A stretch of DNA of 61,069 bases from Spirochaetae bacterium HGW-Spirochaetae-1 (GTDB lineage: Bacteria; Spirochaetota; UBA4802; UBA5550), in the NCBI GenBank assembly GCA_002839375.1, contig PGXY01000013.1:1-61069 (forward strand). The letters run 5' to 3'. Below are positions 35,702 to 45,430 of the stretch, in pieces. Every line of letters begins with the position of its first letter. Within the stretch, counting starts at the first letter, position 1. A program made the position numbers and the translations under genes. The notes below the pieces were generated by a model. That model worked only from the letters and a program-made list of their open reading frames with translations, did no database searches and was not told where the DNA came from.

Positions 35702-37021
35702 ATGAATTTTATAATTAAATCGCTTGGCGAAAACAAATACAGGGCGAAGGATATTGTCAATTTTGCTGTTAAGGATTCCTACATAGTTTCAGACGAAAAA
35801 CGCCTTCTGCATAACATTTTTATCGATGAAAGGGGATACGATCCCTCTGACATGAAAAAAAGCTTTGAACTGGCCGGTCCCAGGGAAAAGCTTTTTTTCG
35901 ATCCGAAAACAACGAAATGCGCCATTGTAACCTGTGGTGGACTCTGTCCCGGGCTGAACGATGTTATCCGTTCCATTGTAATGGAATCCTACTACCGCTA
36001 TGGTGTTCGTTCAATAATTGGCATTAGATATGGTTATAACGGGCTTAATCCAGCCATGGGCTACCATCCCATAGAATTAACTCCCGAACTTGTGGAATCC
36101 ATACACATGGACGGCGGCACTATCCTTGGTTCGTCCAGGGGCGGAACCGACGATATGGAAATTCTGGTGAATACCCTGGAAAATATGAGTATAAACATTC
36201 TATATACTATCGGTGGTGATGGGACACTTCGGGGTGCCCATAAAATAAACGAGGTGGCAAAAAAAAGGGGTTATGATCTTTCTGTCGTCGGTATCCCTAA
36301 AACGATTGACAACGATATAAGCTTCATTCAGCGTTCTTTTGGTTTTGAGACTGCCTTCTCGAAGGCATCGGATTCGATTTACGCAGCCCATGCCGAAGCA
36401 AAGGGAGCACCTAACGGGATTGGTCTTGTGAAACTCATGGGCAGGCAGTCGGGATTTATCGCTGCCAACGCCACACTTGCCATGAATGATGTTAATTATG
36501 TTCTGGTGCCGGAAGTGCCTTTTGATCTGTATGGCGACCATGGGTTTTTGAACTGTCTTGAGAAGCGATTGTTAAATCGGGGGCATGCCGTTATCTGCGT
36601 TGCCGAGGGAGCAGGGCAGGACCTGATTAAAAAGGAACAGGAAAACAGGGGCCATGACGCTTCGGGGAATATTGTGCTGGATGACATCGGTATTTTTTTA
36701 AAGCACACTATCAATGAGTATTTCAAGGAGAAAAAGATTACTATCAATCTCAAATATATTGATCCAAGTTACATAATAAGAAGCGCTCCGGCAGTTCCCA
36801 ATGATTCAATATTCTGTGCAATTCTTGGACAGTACGCCGTACATGCGGGTATGGCAGGAAAAACCGATCTGGTGATCGGACAGTGGAACAATGTCTTTAT
36901 CCATATACCTATTGAACTTGCCATATCCAGTAGAAAGCAAATAGATCCAAATTCCCCATTCTGGAACAGTGTACTAGAGGCGACTGGTCAACCCGCATCC
37001 ATGGTTAATGCACAGTCGTAA
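35702..37021 (+). CDS. pfk: 6-phosphofructokinase (ATP-type motif)
   Basis: A 439-residue phosphofructokinase of the long, plant/spirochaete-like group. It shows [29 protein letters not shown], the PKTIDND active-site motif, [11 protein letters not shown] and [20 protein letters not shown]. The second glycine position of GGDGT points to ATP rather than pyrophosphate, although PKTIDND carries the lysine seen in both PPi- and plant-type ATP enzymes. The start is set at 35702, where GAGGAG precedes the ATG. The stop overlaps the next start (TAATG), so it is coupled to a cNMP-GGDEF gene, which is unusual for a glycolytic enzyme. Confidence 0.88.
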   Translation: MNFIIKSLGENKYRAKDIVNFAVKDSYIVSDEKRLLHNIFIDERGYDPSDMKKSFELAGPREKLFFDPKTTKCAIVTCGGLCPGLNDVIRSIVMESYYRYGVRSIIGIRYGYNGLNPAMGYHPIELTPELVESIHMDGGTILGSSRGGTDDMEILVNTLENMSINILYTIGGDGTLRGAHKINEVAKKRGYDLSVVGIPKTIDNDISFIQRSFGFETAFSKASDSIYAAHAEAKGAPNGIGLVKLMGRQSGFIAANATLAMNDVNYVLVPEVPFDLYGDHGFLNCLEKRLLNRGHAVICVAEGAGQDLIKKEQENRGHDASGNIVLDDIGIFLKHTINEYFKEKKITINLKYIDPSYIIRSAPAVPNDSIFCAILGQYAVHAGMAGKTDLVIGQWNNVFIHIPIELAISSRKQIDPNSPFWNSVLEATGQPASMVNAQS

Positions 37022-38013
37022 TGATGGATATTATTACAGAAAAAAAAATTCTTCTTCTGCAATCACAGCTCTTTTCAAAACTCAGAGAGGAGGAGCTGGA
37101 AATAATTGTCAGATACAGTGAGTTCATTTATTTCCAAAGTAACGAGGTTGTTTTCAGGATACATGATCCGGCCCGATCATTGTATCTCATTGCGGACGGA
37201 GAAATCCTCATAACCAAAACAGAATCAGGGGCCGATGAGAGGGATGTGGCGAAATATTTGTCGGGAGAATGTTTCGGTGAACTTTCTCTGTTCAGATCTT
37301 CCCGGCAAAATGCCAATGCAATTGCCGTATTAGATTCTCGTATTTTACAATTCCCGGCTGCATCCTTTAAATTCTGGGATATTGCAGAAATGCATGGTGA
37401 AGTCTTCGCCAATATCCTTTATAAGCTTATAGCCATTATCGCGGGAAGAATACGCCGTACTAACAGGCTTATCAACGACAGAACGCCATGGCTTCATGAA
37501 CTGAAAAGAAATCTCTATACGGACAAATTAACGGGAATATTCAACAAGAATTATCTTGATGAGGACCTTCCCGAAGGCATTTATAACATGGATATTCCGG
37601 TTTGTCTCCTTATGGTAAAACCGGATAATTTCAAACAGGTTAACGATACCTTCGGTCATGACGCGGGTGACCGTGTTCTGAGGCTCATTACTATTTTTAT
37701 TCAATCACTGCTTAAGGAAGAGGATATTGCAGTGAGATACCGGGGAGACGAATTCGTGGTTGTTCTGACGGGAACCAGTCTTGACCGTGCCATCATATTT
37801 TCACGGGACATGCAGCAGACCCTGTACGCCATGGATTTAAGCAATGCCTTACAGACCGGCGAGTTTCATGTAACGGTCAGTATCGGTATTTCCATATTTC
37901 CCGGCGAGGCGAATAATGCAGAAGATTTGATAAAGCAGGCACATGCTAGAATGATGACCGCCTGGGAAGCCGGCGGTAACAGCATACAGACCGGGGTGTT
38001 TCTGGGTGAATAG
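37021..38013 (+). CDS. Cyclic-nucleotide-binding plus GGDEF-domain protein 1
   Basis: A 330-residue protein: an N-terminal cNMP-binding beta-roll (about 15-135, with YLIADGEILI and LSGECFGELSLF) and a C-terminal GGDEF domain (about 170-325: DKLTGIFNKNYLDEDL, VRYRGDEFVVVLTG). The signature reads RGDEF instead of GGDEF, a change tolerated in some diguanylate cyclases, so activity is uncertain. Its start overlaps the end of pfk by one base. A paralogue follows after 12 bp. The cNMP domain would let a cyclic nucleotide, or another small ligand, control c-di-GMP synthesis (inference). Confidence 0.88.
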   Translation: MMDIITEKKILLLQSQLFSKLREEELEIIVRYSEFIYFQSNEVVFRIHDPARSLYLIADGEILITKTESGADERDVAKYLSGECFGELSLFRSSRQNANAIAVLDSRILQFPAASFKFWDIAEMHGEVFANILYKLIAIIAGRIRRTNRLINDRTPWLHELKRNLYTDKLTGIFNKNYLDEDLPEGIYNMDIPVCLLMVKPDNFKQVNDTFGHDAGDRVLRLITIFIQSLLKEEDIAVRYRGDEFVVVLTGTSLDRAIIFSRDMQQTLYAMDLSNALQTGEFHVTVSIGISIFPGEANNAEDLIKQAHARMMTAWEAGGNSIQTGVFLGE

Positions 38014-38025
38014 GAAAAAAATATC

Positions 38026-38997
38026 ATGACCGATCTTCATAAAAATATACTGAAATGCAGCCATCTTTTCTCTTTACTGACGGACTATGAAGCAGAAATA
38101 ATTTTCGAATACTTTACGCAAGTTTCGATAAATGAGGAAACAGTAATTTTCCTTGAGGGCGATGCCGGGGAGGATTTATATATTGTCATTGCAGGGGAGA
38201 TTGTTTCAACGGTACAGCTCCCCGACGGACACCGGCGTGTTTTGGCAAAGTTCACCGAAGGTGAATTTTTTGGAGAAATGGCCATATTCGAACAAGCGCC
38301 CCGATCCGCAACATGTACGAGCTTTTGTAAATCTGAATTACTGAAACTACGGAAAAACGATTTTTATGATATAATACACAAATACCCCGACATTGCAATA
38401 AAAATGATGTATCGCATGCTTAATATAACCACGGAGCGGCTCGAGGAAAAAAATCAGTTCCTTTCCGAAATGGTTACCTGGGGAGAGGAGGCGCGAAAAC
38501 GGGCTATAACCGATGAACTGACAGGCTCATATAATAGACGGTACTTTGATGATGCACTTCACCTGGCAATAACCAGGGCAAAGGCCACATCGGCACAATT
38601 TTCTCTGGTGATGATTGACATGGATTTTTTCAGAAAAATCAACGAGGTCTATTCCCATGATGAAGTTGACAAGATACTGAAAGAAGTGACAAGTATCTGT
38701 CTGAAAAATCTGAAACAGAAGGACATTTTTGCCAGATATGGCGGAGATGAATTTGTTCTCATTTTACCGGAAACAACCATGGATCAGGCTAAGAGTGTTT
38801 CCGACAGACTGTGCTCGGCGGTTGGGAACATGGATCTGGCTGAAATTTCCACTAAAGTAAGTACGAGTGTAACTATAAGTCTGGGAATTGCTACGTATCC
38901 TGAAAGCGGGCTCGACGCTGAAACTCTTATAAGGGAATCCGACAGGGCTCTCTACGAGGCCAAGAATAGCGGAAGGAACAGGGCTGTGTGTGCATGA
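38026..38997 (+). CDS. Cyclic-nucleotide-binding plus GGDEF-domain protein 2
   Basis: A 323-residue paralogue of the preceding protein: cNMP-binding domain (about 15-130: LYIVIAGEIVSTVQL, FTEGEFFGEMAIFEQAPRSA, which includes the phosphate-binding cassette with its arginine) and a GGDEF domain (about 165-320: DELTGSYNRRYFDDAL, ARYGGDEFVLILPE). The full GGDEF signature is intact, so this one is probably an active diguanylate cyclase. No RxxD inhibitory site is clear. It lies between its paralogue and a DHH phosphoesterase gene (29 bp) in what looks like one operon. Confidence 0.9.
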   Translation: MTDLHKNILKCSHLFSLLTDYEAEIIFEYFTQVSINEETVIFLEGDAGEDLYIVIAGEIVSTVQLPDGHRRVLAKFTEGEFFGEMAIFEQAPRSATCTSFCKSELLKLRKNDFYDIIHKYPDIAIKMMYRMLNITTERLEEKNQFLSEMVTWGEEARKRAITDELTGSYNRRYFDDALHLAITRAKATSAQFSLVMIDMDFFRKINEVYSHDEVDKILKEVTSICLKNLKQKDIFARYGGDEFVLILPETTMDQAKSVSDRLCSAVGNMDLAEISTKVSTSVTISLGIATYPESGLDAETLIRESDRALYEAKNSGRNRAVCA

Positions 38998-39026
38998 AAG
39001 GATGCTTGTAAAAGGATGAGAACATT

Positions 39027-40184
39027 ATGGCAAAAAAATCAATAGAAACCATCTTTCAGAAAAATACCATCGTCAATAATATTATCAATGCTATCAGCAC
39101 GATGGAAAACTTTCTGATTCTGGGACATAAAAATCCCGACGATGACTGTGTTGCCTCAACGGTGTCCATGGCGCTGATCCTGACTAAATTCTCTAAAAAT
39201 GTTTATATCTATTATGGCTATCCCGTCCATGATCACTATAATTACCTGATGAATATATGCCGCTATAATTCCATAACTATCGTTGAAAGAAATGAAACTG
39301 TGGCCCAGACGCCCGACGCTGTTATCATCTGCGATACACCCAAACCTTCAATGGTTGACACCAATCGCATGATTGATGAATATATTTCCAATCCGGAAAT
39401 CATCAAGATAGAACTGGACCATCACCTCGGTGCCGACAGTGATTACAATGGAGACCCTGATTATTCCTTTGTCCTGGAAGCGTCTTCTGCCAGCGAACTG
39501 GTGGGGTATCTCGCTTTGAAAATGAGGAATAACAAGGATCTCATGAAGCAGTATCAGATTAAAAATCTCATGACAAGAAATTTTGTCCTTGCCGTTCTCA
39601 CGGGAATTATTGGTGATTCGAAAATGGGAAGCTTCCTGAAATCAAAAAGAGAACTGAGGTATTATGATATATTCAGTCGTCTTTACAATTCTATATTATC
39701 ACGAGAGACAATAAAAAAAACCAATCTTGCCAACATGAATGAAGTCTTTACTGAAATTCAGAAATTATCAACATCGGAAGAAAAATGCGCGAATTACATG
39801 ATGAAAAAGAAAAAGTTAACATCTCACTTCGGATACATCATTATGGATCAGGATGATATGAAATATCTCTACAAAGAGTTTGATGATGATACCATTGTTT
39901 CCATAACCAGGGGTATTGCCGATAGAATGGCTGAAGAAAGTAAAAAATTCGGGTTTGTCAGTTATTTTGAAAATGATGAAAAATCGGATCTTATTCAGTT
40001 CAGGATACGGCGCAGTAAATCATTCAAGGATTATGATCTTCGTAATGTATTAAAAATATTCAATATTGAAAATGGGGGAGGCCATGAAGGGGCCATCGGC
40101 TTCAGGCTTTCCCGTTCGAAGGTGGAGAATGTTGAGGCGTTTGTGCAGGATATAATCGTAAAAGTTGAAGGTTTGATGAAATAA
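39027..40184 (+). CDS. DHH-family phosphoesterase
   Basis: A 385-residue DHH/DHHA1-type protein. Motifs: GHKNPDDDCVAST (about 29-41), the aspartate of IICDTP, the DHH motif in IELDHHLGADSDY, TGIIGDSKMG and the DHHA1 glycine run NGGGHEGAIGFR near the C-terminus. Relatives include NrnA-type nano-RNases and c-di-AMP/pGpG phosphodiesterases. Standing next to two GGDEF genes, cleavage of pGpG or another second-messenger product is plausible but unproven. AAAGGATGAG precedes the ATG. About 205 bp of A/T-rich DNA follow. Confidence 0.85.
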   Translation: MAKKSIETIFQKNTIVNNIINAISTMENFLILGHKNPDDDCVASTVSMALILTKFSKNVYIYYGYPVHDHYNYLMNICRYNSITIVERNETVAQTPDAVIICDTPKPSMVDTNRMIDEYISNPEIIKIELDHHLGADSDYNGDPDYSFVLEASSASELVGYLALKMRNNKDLMKQYQIKNLMTRNFVLAVLTGIIGDSKMGSFLKSKRELRYYDIFSRLYNSILSRETIKKTNLANMNEVFTEIQKLSTSEEKCANYMMKKKKLTSHFGYIIMDQDDMKYLYKEFDDDTIVSITRGIADRMAEESKKFGFVSYFENDEKSDLIQFRIRRSKSFKDYDLRNVLKIFNIENGGGHEGAIGFRLSRSKVENVEAFVQDIIVKVEGLMK

Positions 40185-40390
40185 TTCGATTTTACGGTTT
40201 TTTAACTGAAACACTTTTATTCTCCAGCCAATATGTAATACTACCGGCATTTATTTATTTTTTTTCTTGATATTATCACCTTTCTTTTTTAGATGATATC
40301 ACTTTAACTGTAAATTTTTAAATAATATTTTTTTACTGCAATCCCGTATTATATTTTATTAACAATCATATATCAGTTAAGGGAGATGAA

Positions 40391-41494
40391 ATGAAGAAAA
40401 TATTGACACTGGCATTTACAATACTGTTCTTCCTCGGAGCGGCTCTTACTCTGTATTTTGTGAAATCAGAGAAGATAATTATAAGAACCCCCATTGTGAT
40501 TCAGCAGGATATTGTGGTTACATATGTAATCGGAAAGGTGAAATATAAATCAATGGCGGAAAATGACTGGCATAACTGCATTGTAGGCACTACGCTTGAA
40601 GAAGGAAGTGAGATAAAAACCGGCAAGTTGTCACTGGCTGATATACGGCTTCATAATGATACGGCTATTAGAATCAATGAGAACTCACAGATGAAAATTG
40701 ATCAGGTGAGCGTAAAAAATCTGCTTATTAAAATGGAAAAAGGTTCATTATACGGTAAATTTAAGCGTGTATTCGACAGGCACCAGATAAGGATACAGAC
40801 ACCCACTACTATGGCTTCTATCCGCGGCACCGAACTGGCAATTGAAATAAATGAGCCTGAAGGGGAAGATGAGCCGGTTGATTCCGTGACTGCAACAAAA
40901 ACAAAAAAAGTAAATAAGAACGCTGTTAAAAAAACAGGACTAAAAAAAATAGAAGGTAATGAAACAAGTACAACGGTATTCAATATATCGGGCATAATTG
41001 AAATCAGCAATCCGCAATTTCAAAATCAATCCATTCTTCTGTCGAATCAGAAAAAGGCGAGCAATGGACTGTCCGAACTTCCAGGAAATCCCGAAGATAT
41101 GACGACTGATGAAATATTAAACTTTCAATCCAAACTCAATTCTTTGCATCTCAATGAGGTCCTGCTTATAACCAACAAGATTTATTTTGAAACGGCTAGT
41201 GCCAGCATCCTGCCGGAATCATATCCCGAACTGGATAAGATTGCCGAGATTCTTAAACAAAGGAGCGAGGACATCATGATAGAGGGACATACGGACAGTG
41301 TAGGCCCCGCTTATGAAAACCAGGAACTCTCCGTTCAACGGTCGCGGTCCATTCAGGAATACCTGGTAAAACATGGAGTCAGCGATAAACGCCTTCTTGT
41401 TTCAGGATATGGGGAAAGCAAACCCATTGCCGGTAATGATACCGAGGACGGGAAAGCCATGAACAGACGAGTCGAATTTATTATCATGAAGTAG
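40391..41494 (+). CDS. FecR-domain and OmpA-domain fusion protein
   Basis: A 367-residue envelope protein: N-terminal membrane anchor (about 5-25), a FecR domain (about 45-170: VTYVIGKVKYK, EGSEIKTGKLSLADIRL, TPTTMASIRGTELAIEI), a lysine-rich linker, and a C-terminal OmpA domain (about 265-367: YFETASASILPES, IEGHTDSVGPAYENQELSVQRS) that should hold peptidoglycan. A bulk FecR fold joined to a cell-wall anchor is an uncommon pairing seen in spirochaetes and some delta-type proteobacteria. GGGAGATGAA precedes the ATG. The gene lies 69 bp before gcvH but is probably a separate unit. Confidence 0.87.
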   Translation: MKKILTLAFTILFFLGAALTLYFVKSEKIIIRTPIVIQQDIVVTYVIGKVKYKSMAENDWHNCIVGTTLEEGSEIKTGKLSLADIRLHNDTAIRINENSQMKIDQVSVKNLLIKMEKGSLYGKFKRVFDRHQIRIQTPTTMASIRGTELAIEINEPEGEDEPVDSVTATKTKKVNKNAVKKTGLKKIEGNETSTTVFNISGIIEISNPQFQNQSILLSNQKKASNGLSELPGNPEDMTTDEILNFQSKLNSLHLNEVLLITNKIYFETASASILPESYPELDKIAEILKQRSEDIMIEGHTDSVGPAYENQELSVQRSRSIQEYLVKHGVSDKRLLVSGYGESKPIAGNDTEDGKAMNRRVEFIIMK

Positions 41495-41563
41495 CGCAAC
41501 AACACATGTATCATATTGCGGATTACATGAAAAATATTAATACCTATACAGGAGGATTATTGC

Positions 41564-41956
41564 ATGAGTAATATTCCAGAAGATTTGAAATACACCAAGG
41601 ATCATGAGTGGATACGAATGGATGAAGAATTCACCGGAACCTGCGGAATAACCGATCACGCTCAGGAATTGCTTACCGATATTGTTTTTGTCGAATTGCC
41701 TGAAGTCGGAATGGAAGTAAAAAAAGGGGAACAGATTGCCGTCGTCGAATCTGTAAAGGCGGTTTCCGATGTTTACGCCCCCGTTTCCGGAAGCATAATG
41801 GCCGTCAATAAAGACCTGGAAGATGCCCCGGAACTTATCAATTCAGATCCCTACGAGGGAGGATGGATTTTTCAAATAGAAGTGAAAGATAAAAACGAGC
41901 TCAGGGAGCTTATGGACGCCGATACCTACAGCCAGCATGTTGAAAAAGGCGACTGA
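41564..41956 (+). CDS. gcvH: Glycine cleavage system H protein
   Basis: A 130-residue lipoyl carrier protein. The lipoylated lysine lies in the [17 protein letters not shown] motif (about residues 66-82), and the start [10 protein letters not shown] is typical. It carries the aminomethyl group between GcvP and GcvT. It is placed 24 kb from gcvT-gcvPA-gcvPB and 9 bp before lipA, which installs the sulfur atoms in lipoate. A perfect AGGAGG site precedes the ATG. Confidence 0.96.
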   Translation: MSNIPEDLKYTKDHEWIRMDEEFTGTCGITDHAQELLTDIVFVELPEVGMEVKKGEQIAVVESVKAVSDVYAPVSGSIMAVNKDLEDAPELINSDPYEGGWIFQIEVKDKNELRELMDADTYSQHVEKGD

Positions 41957-41965
41957 TGACTATAC

Positions 41966-42820
41966 ATGGAAACGACTAGCGCTAGAAAACCGGGCTGGAT
42001 ACGCTTTAAAATTCCCGGCGGAGAAAAATATACCCGGGTAAAAAACATAATCAGGGAAAATAGGCTTCATACGGTTTGTCTTGAAGCGGGCTGTCCCAAT
42101 ATAGGGGAATGTTTCGGGTGTGGGACAGCCACGTTCCTTATTATGGGGAATATCTGCACACGAAACTGCCTGTATTGCGCTGTATCGCAGGGAACTCCGG
42201 AATCCCCCGATGCTGATGAACCGGAAAATATTGCCAACGCCGTTAAACAATTGGAATTGAAATATGCCGTTATAACATCAGTCACCAGGGATGATCTTAC
42301 CGATGGCGGATCTTCCGTTTTCGCAAAAACGACAAACGCCATCAGGGCCAGGTATCCTCAATGCAGAATTGAACTGTTGGTGCCCGATTTTAAGTCAGCA
42401 ATGGAGACGTCCCTTGATGTTATTGTTTCATCGGGACCGCATGTGATAAATCATAATATTGAAGTTGTATCTTCTTATTATAAACAGCTTCGCCCGGCAG
42501 GCGATTACGAATTATCTCTTCGTCTTCTGAGTCGGGCTGCCGCTTCCGGTATACCGGCAAAATCCGGTCTCATGATAGGTTTCGGTGAGAATGTCGATGA
42601 TATTGAAAGAACATTCAGTGACCTCTATGCTGCGGGCTGCAGGATACTTACCGTGGGACAGTATCTGAAATCCAGGAAAAACGGTTTTCCCGTAAAAAAA
42701 TATTATACTCCTGAAGAATTTACCATTATCGGTGATATGGCAAAAAAAATCGGATTTGACAAGGTCATGTCAGGTCCGCTGATCAGAAGTTCTTATCATG
42801 CGGCGGATATGTCTGCATGA
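41966..42820 (+). CDS. lipA: Lipoyl synthase
   Basis: A 284-residue radical SAM enzyme that inserts two sulfurs into the octanoyl group on GcvH and other lipoyl proteins. It carries both clusters: auxiliary CLEAGCPNIGEC (Cx4Cx5C) and radical-SAM CTRNCLYC (Cx3Cx2C). The C-terminal SGPLIRSSYHAADM holds the conserved RSSYHA stretch that ligates the auxiliary cluster. It follows gcvH directly and is convergent with lipB. Confidence 0.96.
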   Translation: METTSARKPGWIRFKIPGGEKYTRVKNIIRENRLHTVCLEAGCPNIGECFGCGTATFLIMGNICTRNCLYCAVSQGTPESPDADEPENIANAVKQLELKYAVITSVTRDDLTDGGSSVFAKTTNAIRARYPQCRIELLVPDFKSAMETSLDVIVSSGPHVINHNIEVVSSYYKQLRPAGDYELSLRLLSRAAASGIPAKSGLMIGFGENVDDIERTFSDLYAAGCRILTVGQYLKSRKNGFPVKKYYTPEEFTIIGDMAKKIGFDKVMSGPLIRSSYHAADMSA

Positions 42821-42847
42821 TGAAAGTCTGTTCACGGGACTTGAGCT

Positions 42848-43489
42848 TTAATCATTGAATAATTTTTCATAAATGGTTGTGATTTCGTGAGCGACCTCAC
42901 GAACTGATATTTGTTTCTCTGCGAGACGGCAAAGGGTAGTGAGGCTGATACCCTCCATTCCGCAGGGAACAATATAGGAAAATCCATCCAGTGTATTACA
43001 TATATTGATTGATATCCCGTGCATGCTTACCTTACCGGTCAGATCAAATCCTGAGAAGCAGAGCTTTTCATTCCCATGCCATATGCCTGGTCGGGACGCG
43101 TCATAGTAAACATCACATTTGTAGATGCTGTTAAGCATATCGGCGACGGGTGAAACAAGATTCCGTATAAACCGGCCCGTATCTTTCGATTTAACAGGCA
43201 GGACATAGTATACGACAAGCTGACCGGGCTCATGAACGGTAATATCACCACCACGGCTTGACATGGCCACCTGGTAGCCGCATTGCATGGCATATTCAGC
43301 CTTGACCTTCAGGTTTTCTCTTGCGGCATGTCTTCCCAGGGTTATAACCGCTGGAACGTGTTCCAGCAGAAAGACCGATCCGCAGCTCGAAGATGAAAGA
43401 ACCCTGGTGCGCTCATTTTCCTGTATTTTGACCGCCGAGGCATAATCCATTCTGCCTAAATATGATATATTTATCTTTTTATCAATCAT
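42848..43489 (-). CDS. lipB: Lipoyl(octanoyl) transferase
   Basis: A 213-residue LipB that moves octanoate from acyl carrier protein to the target lysine. The LGRHA motif, SRGGDITVHEPGQLV, the lysine of NEKLCFSGF and the catalytic cysteine in IVPCGMEGISLTTL are visible. It lies convergent to lipA (27-bp gap), completing lipoate supply for the nearby gcvH. Confidence 0.93.
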   Translation of the reverse strand: MIDKKINISYLGRMDYASAVKIQENERTRVLSSSSCGSVFLLEHVPAVITLGRHAARENLKVKAEYAMQCGYQVAMSSRGGDITVHEPGQLVVYYVLPVKSKDTGRFIRNLVSPVADMLNSIYKCDVYYDASRPGIWHGNEKLCFSGFDLTGKVSMHGISINICNTLDGFSYIVPCGMEGISLTTLCRLAEKQISVREVAHEITTIYEKLFND

Positions 43490-43627
43490 GATGCCTGTTC
43501 GTGTTTAGTATCATTTATCTGAATATCAATCCCGTGTGAAGAAAATGGGCTTGATATTTTAATAAACTTTTTATATTGTATATGTATATAAATTAAAATC
43601 CAATTAAAAATTGATGGAGCGTTTCTT

Positions 43628-43945
43628 ATGAATGGTGAAGTTCTTGTCCAAAATGTCTTTAACCTGTTCATTGTTGCCATAATTCTTGAATCATCGATTA
43701 TGGCGCTTTTTTCCATGTCAGCATTAAAAGATATATCCAATTCAAAACCCGTTGAAATAGCCCGGGATTCTCTCATCCTGATACTTGCCCTGGTTCTCTG
43801 TTACAAGGTGGAATTACTCACATTGTTCAGGGGGACCGGTATAAAATTGCCACTTATACTTGATACAGCTATAAGTGCACTCGTTCTCACAAGAATGACC
43901 AATTTTCTCAAGGACTTTTTTTCAAGAATTCGCCTTGAAGATTGA
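43628..43945 (+). CDS. Small membrane protein, 105 residues, unknown function
   Basis: Three hydrophobic helices (about residues 9-28, 44-62 and 72-90) followed by a basic tail. GGAGCG precedes the ATG. The family is not recognised. It lies between lipB and trkA, with the same strand as trkA, 126 bp ahead of it. A small 4-bp hairpin sits between the two genes without a T-tract. Confidence 0.65.
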   Translation: MNGEVLVQNVFNLFIVAIILESSIMALFSMSALKDISNSKPVEIARDSLILILALVLCYKVELLTLFRGTGIKLPLILDTAISALVLTRMTNFLKDFFSRIRLED

Positions 43946-44071
43946 TATTCTCCGGTTGCAAATACATTATATCAACTTCCGATAAGATATATTATGTCTC
44001 ATTAGAATATTATACAGCCGCCTTGCAGTCAGCGGTATATTAAATCAATTAAACAGGGAATACAAAGTATT

Positions 44072-45415
44072 ATGCATATCGTAGTTCTTGGTGCCGGAAT
44101 CGTAGGAGTCCAGATCGCCTCTAAGCTTATTGCCGAGGGGAAAAACATCGTCGTAATTGAGAAAAATATGGAGAGAGCTCAATACGTCAACAGTCATCTC
44201 GATTGCATGGTGATTAACGAAGAAGGAAATAATATTCATACGTTGAAAAAAGCCGGTATTGAAAAAGCCGATATTTTTATCAGCGTCACAAACTCCGATG
44301 AAGTCAATATGATTGCCTGCGCTCTCGTGGACAGCGAATTTACCGTTCCGATTAAAATTGCAAGGGTGAGAAACCTTGATTATTCAAGACTTAAGATAAC
44401 AGAAAAGAACTTTTTGGGCATTGACTATATTGTTAATTCCGAAGTTGAGACCGCGAGACAGATTGCCAACATTGTTGCCCTGGGAGCAAGCAGTGATGTC
44501 ATGCTTTTCGAGAATACTGAATTGCAGATGCGGAATATCATCATAACAAGGAATTCATATTTCAGAAACAGAACCCTGCGCGAAATCCGCCATCACATTA
44601 AAGAATCATTTCTCATGGCCGGGATCTTACGTGATTCTGAATTCATTATACCTACCGGCGATACAATGGTTAAGGAAAATGATAATGTATACCTGCTGGC
44701 AACACAGAAAGAGTTTACACGTCTTTTCATCCAGACCGGCCGTAAACAGGAAAATATTGATCGTATTGTCATAATCGGTGGAGGTAAAATCGGATCGCTC
44801 GTTTGTCAGTATCTTATCAGGACCGGCAGGAAAATAACCATCATCGACAATAGTTACGAAAACTGTAAAATCCTGTCGGAAAAATTCCCTGAAGCACTCG
44901 TACTCAATGCAGATATTTCCGATGAAGATATATTTGAAGAAGAGCAGCTTAATAAATATGATCTGATAATTGCCACTACGGATAACCAGGAACTTAACAT
45001 TTTAACATCAATATATGCGAAGACTCTCGGAACCAGGAGATCCATAGCCCTGGTAAACAAATCAAATTATTTACCAATTGCGTCCAAACTCGACATAGAT
45101 GCAACCATCAGTCCGAAAATGAGCACGGTTGATGCTATCATGAAATTCATACGGCGCGGAGAAATAAAGAGCATTCACAGCATATTTGACGGTAAAGCCG
45201 AAGTCATTGAATTCTCCGTGGACGGAAATAATCAGCTTGCCCGTAAAAAGATAAAAGACATGGAGCTCCCTGCAAATTCACTGATCCTATCAATAGTAAG
45301 AGATAACATGAACGTTCTCCCCGACGGGAATCTTGTCATAGAACCCGGAGATGTGGCCATAATAATTGCCAGCAAAACGTCTATAAACAAAATTGAAGAA
45401 TACCTGGCCGGATAA
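44072..45415 (+). CDS. trkA: Trk potassium uptake regulatory subunit TrkA
   Basis: A 447-residue cytoplasmic gating subunit with two RCK units. Rossmann motifs HIVVLGAGIVGVQIASKLI (about 2-20) and IVIIGGGKIGSLVCQYLI (about 229-246) bind NAD(H), and each is followed by a TrkA-C domain. The duplicated build is that of proteobacterial-type TrkA. It gates the membrane subunit TrkH encoded 15 bp downstream. Upstream no c-di-AMP riboswitch was recognised. Confidence 0.95.
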   Translation: MHIVVLGAGIVGVQIASKLIAEGKNIVVIEKNMERAQYVNSHLDCMVINEEGNNIHTLKKAGIEKADIFISVTNSDEVNMIACALVDSEFTVPIKIARVRNLDYSRLKITEKNFLGIDYIVNSEVETARQIANIVALGASSDVMLFENTELQMRNIIITRNSYFRNRTLREIRHHIKESFLMAGILRDSEFIIPTGDTMVKENDNVYLLATQKEFTRLFIQTGRKQENIDRIVIIGGGKIGSLVCQYLIRTGRKITIIDNSYENCKILSEKFPEALVLNADISDEDIFEEEQLNKYDLIIATTDNQELNILTSIYAKTLGTRRSIALVNKSNYLPIASKLDIDATISPKMSTVDAIMKFIRRGEIKSIHSIFDGKAEVIEFSVDGNNQLARKKIKDMELPANSLILSIVRDNMNVLPDGNLVIEPGDVAIIIASKTSINKIEEYLAG

Positions 45416-45430
45416 GCCGTAATATATTAC

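Noticed and set aside
43946-44071. c-di-AMP (ydaO-type) riboswitch upstream of trkA
   Set aside because: The gap is short and lacks the conserved motifs; only a 4-bp hairpin is visible.
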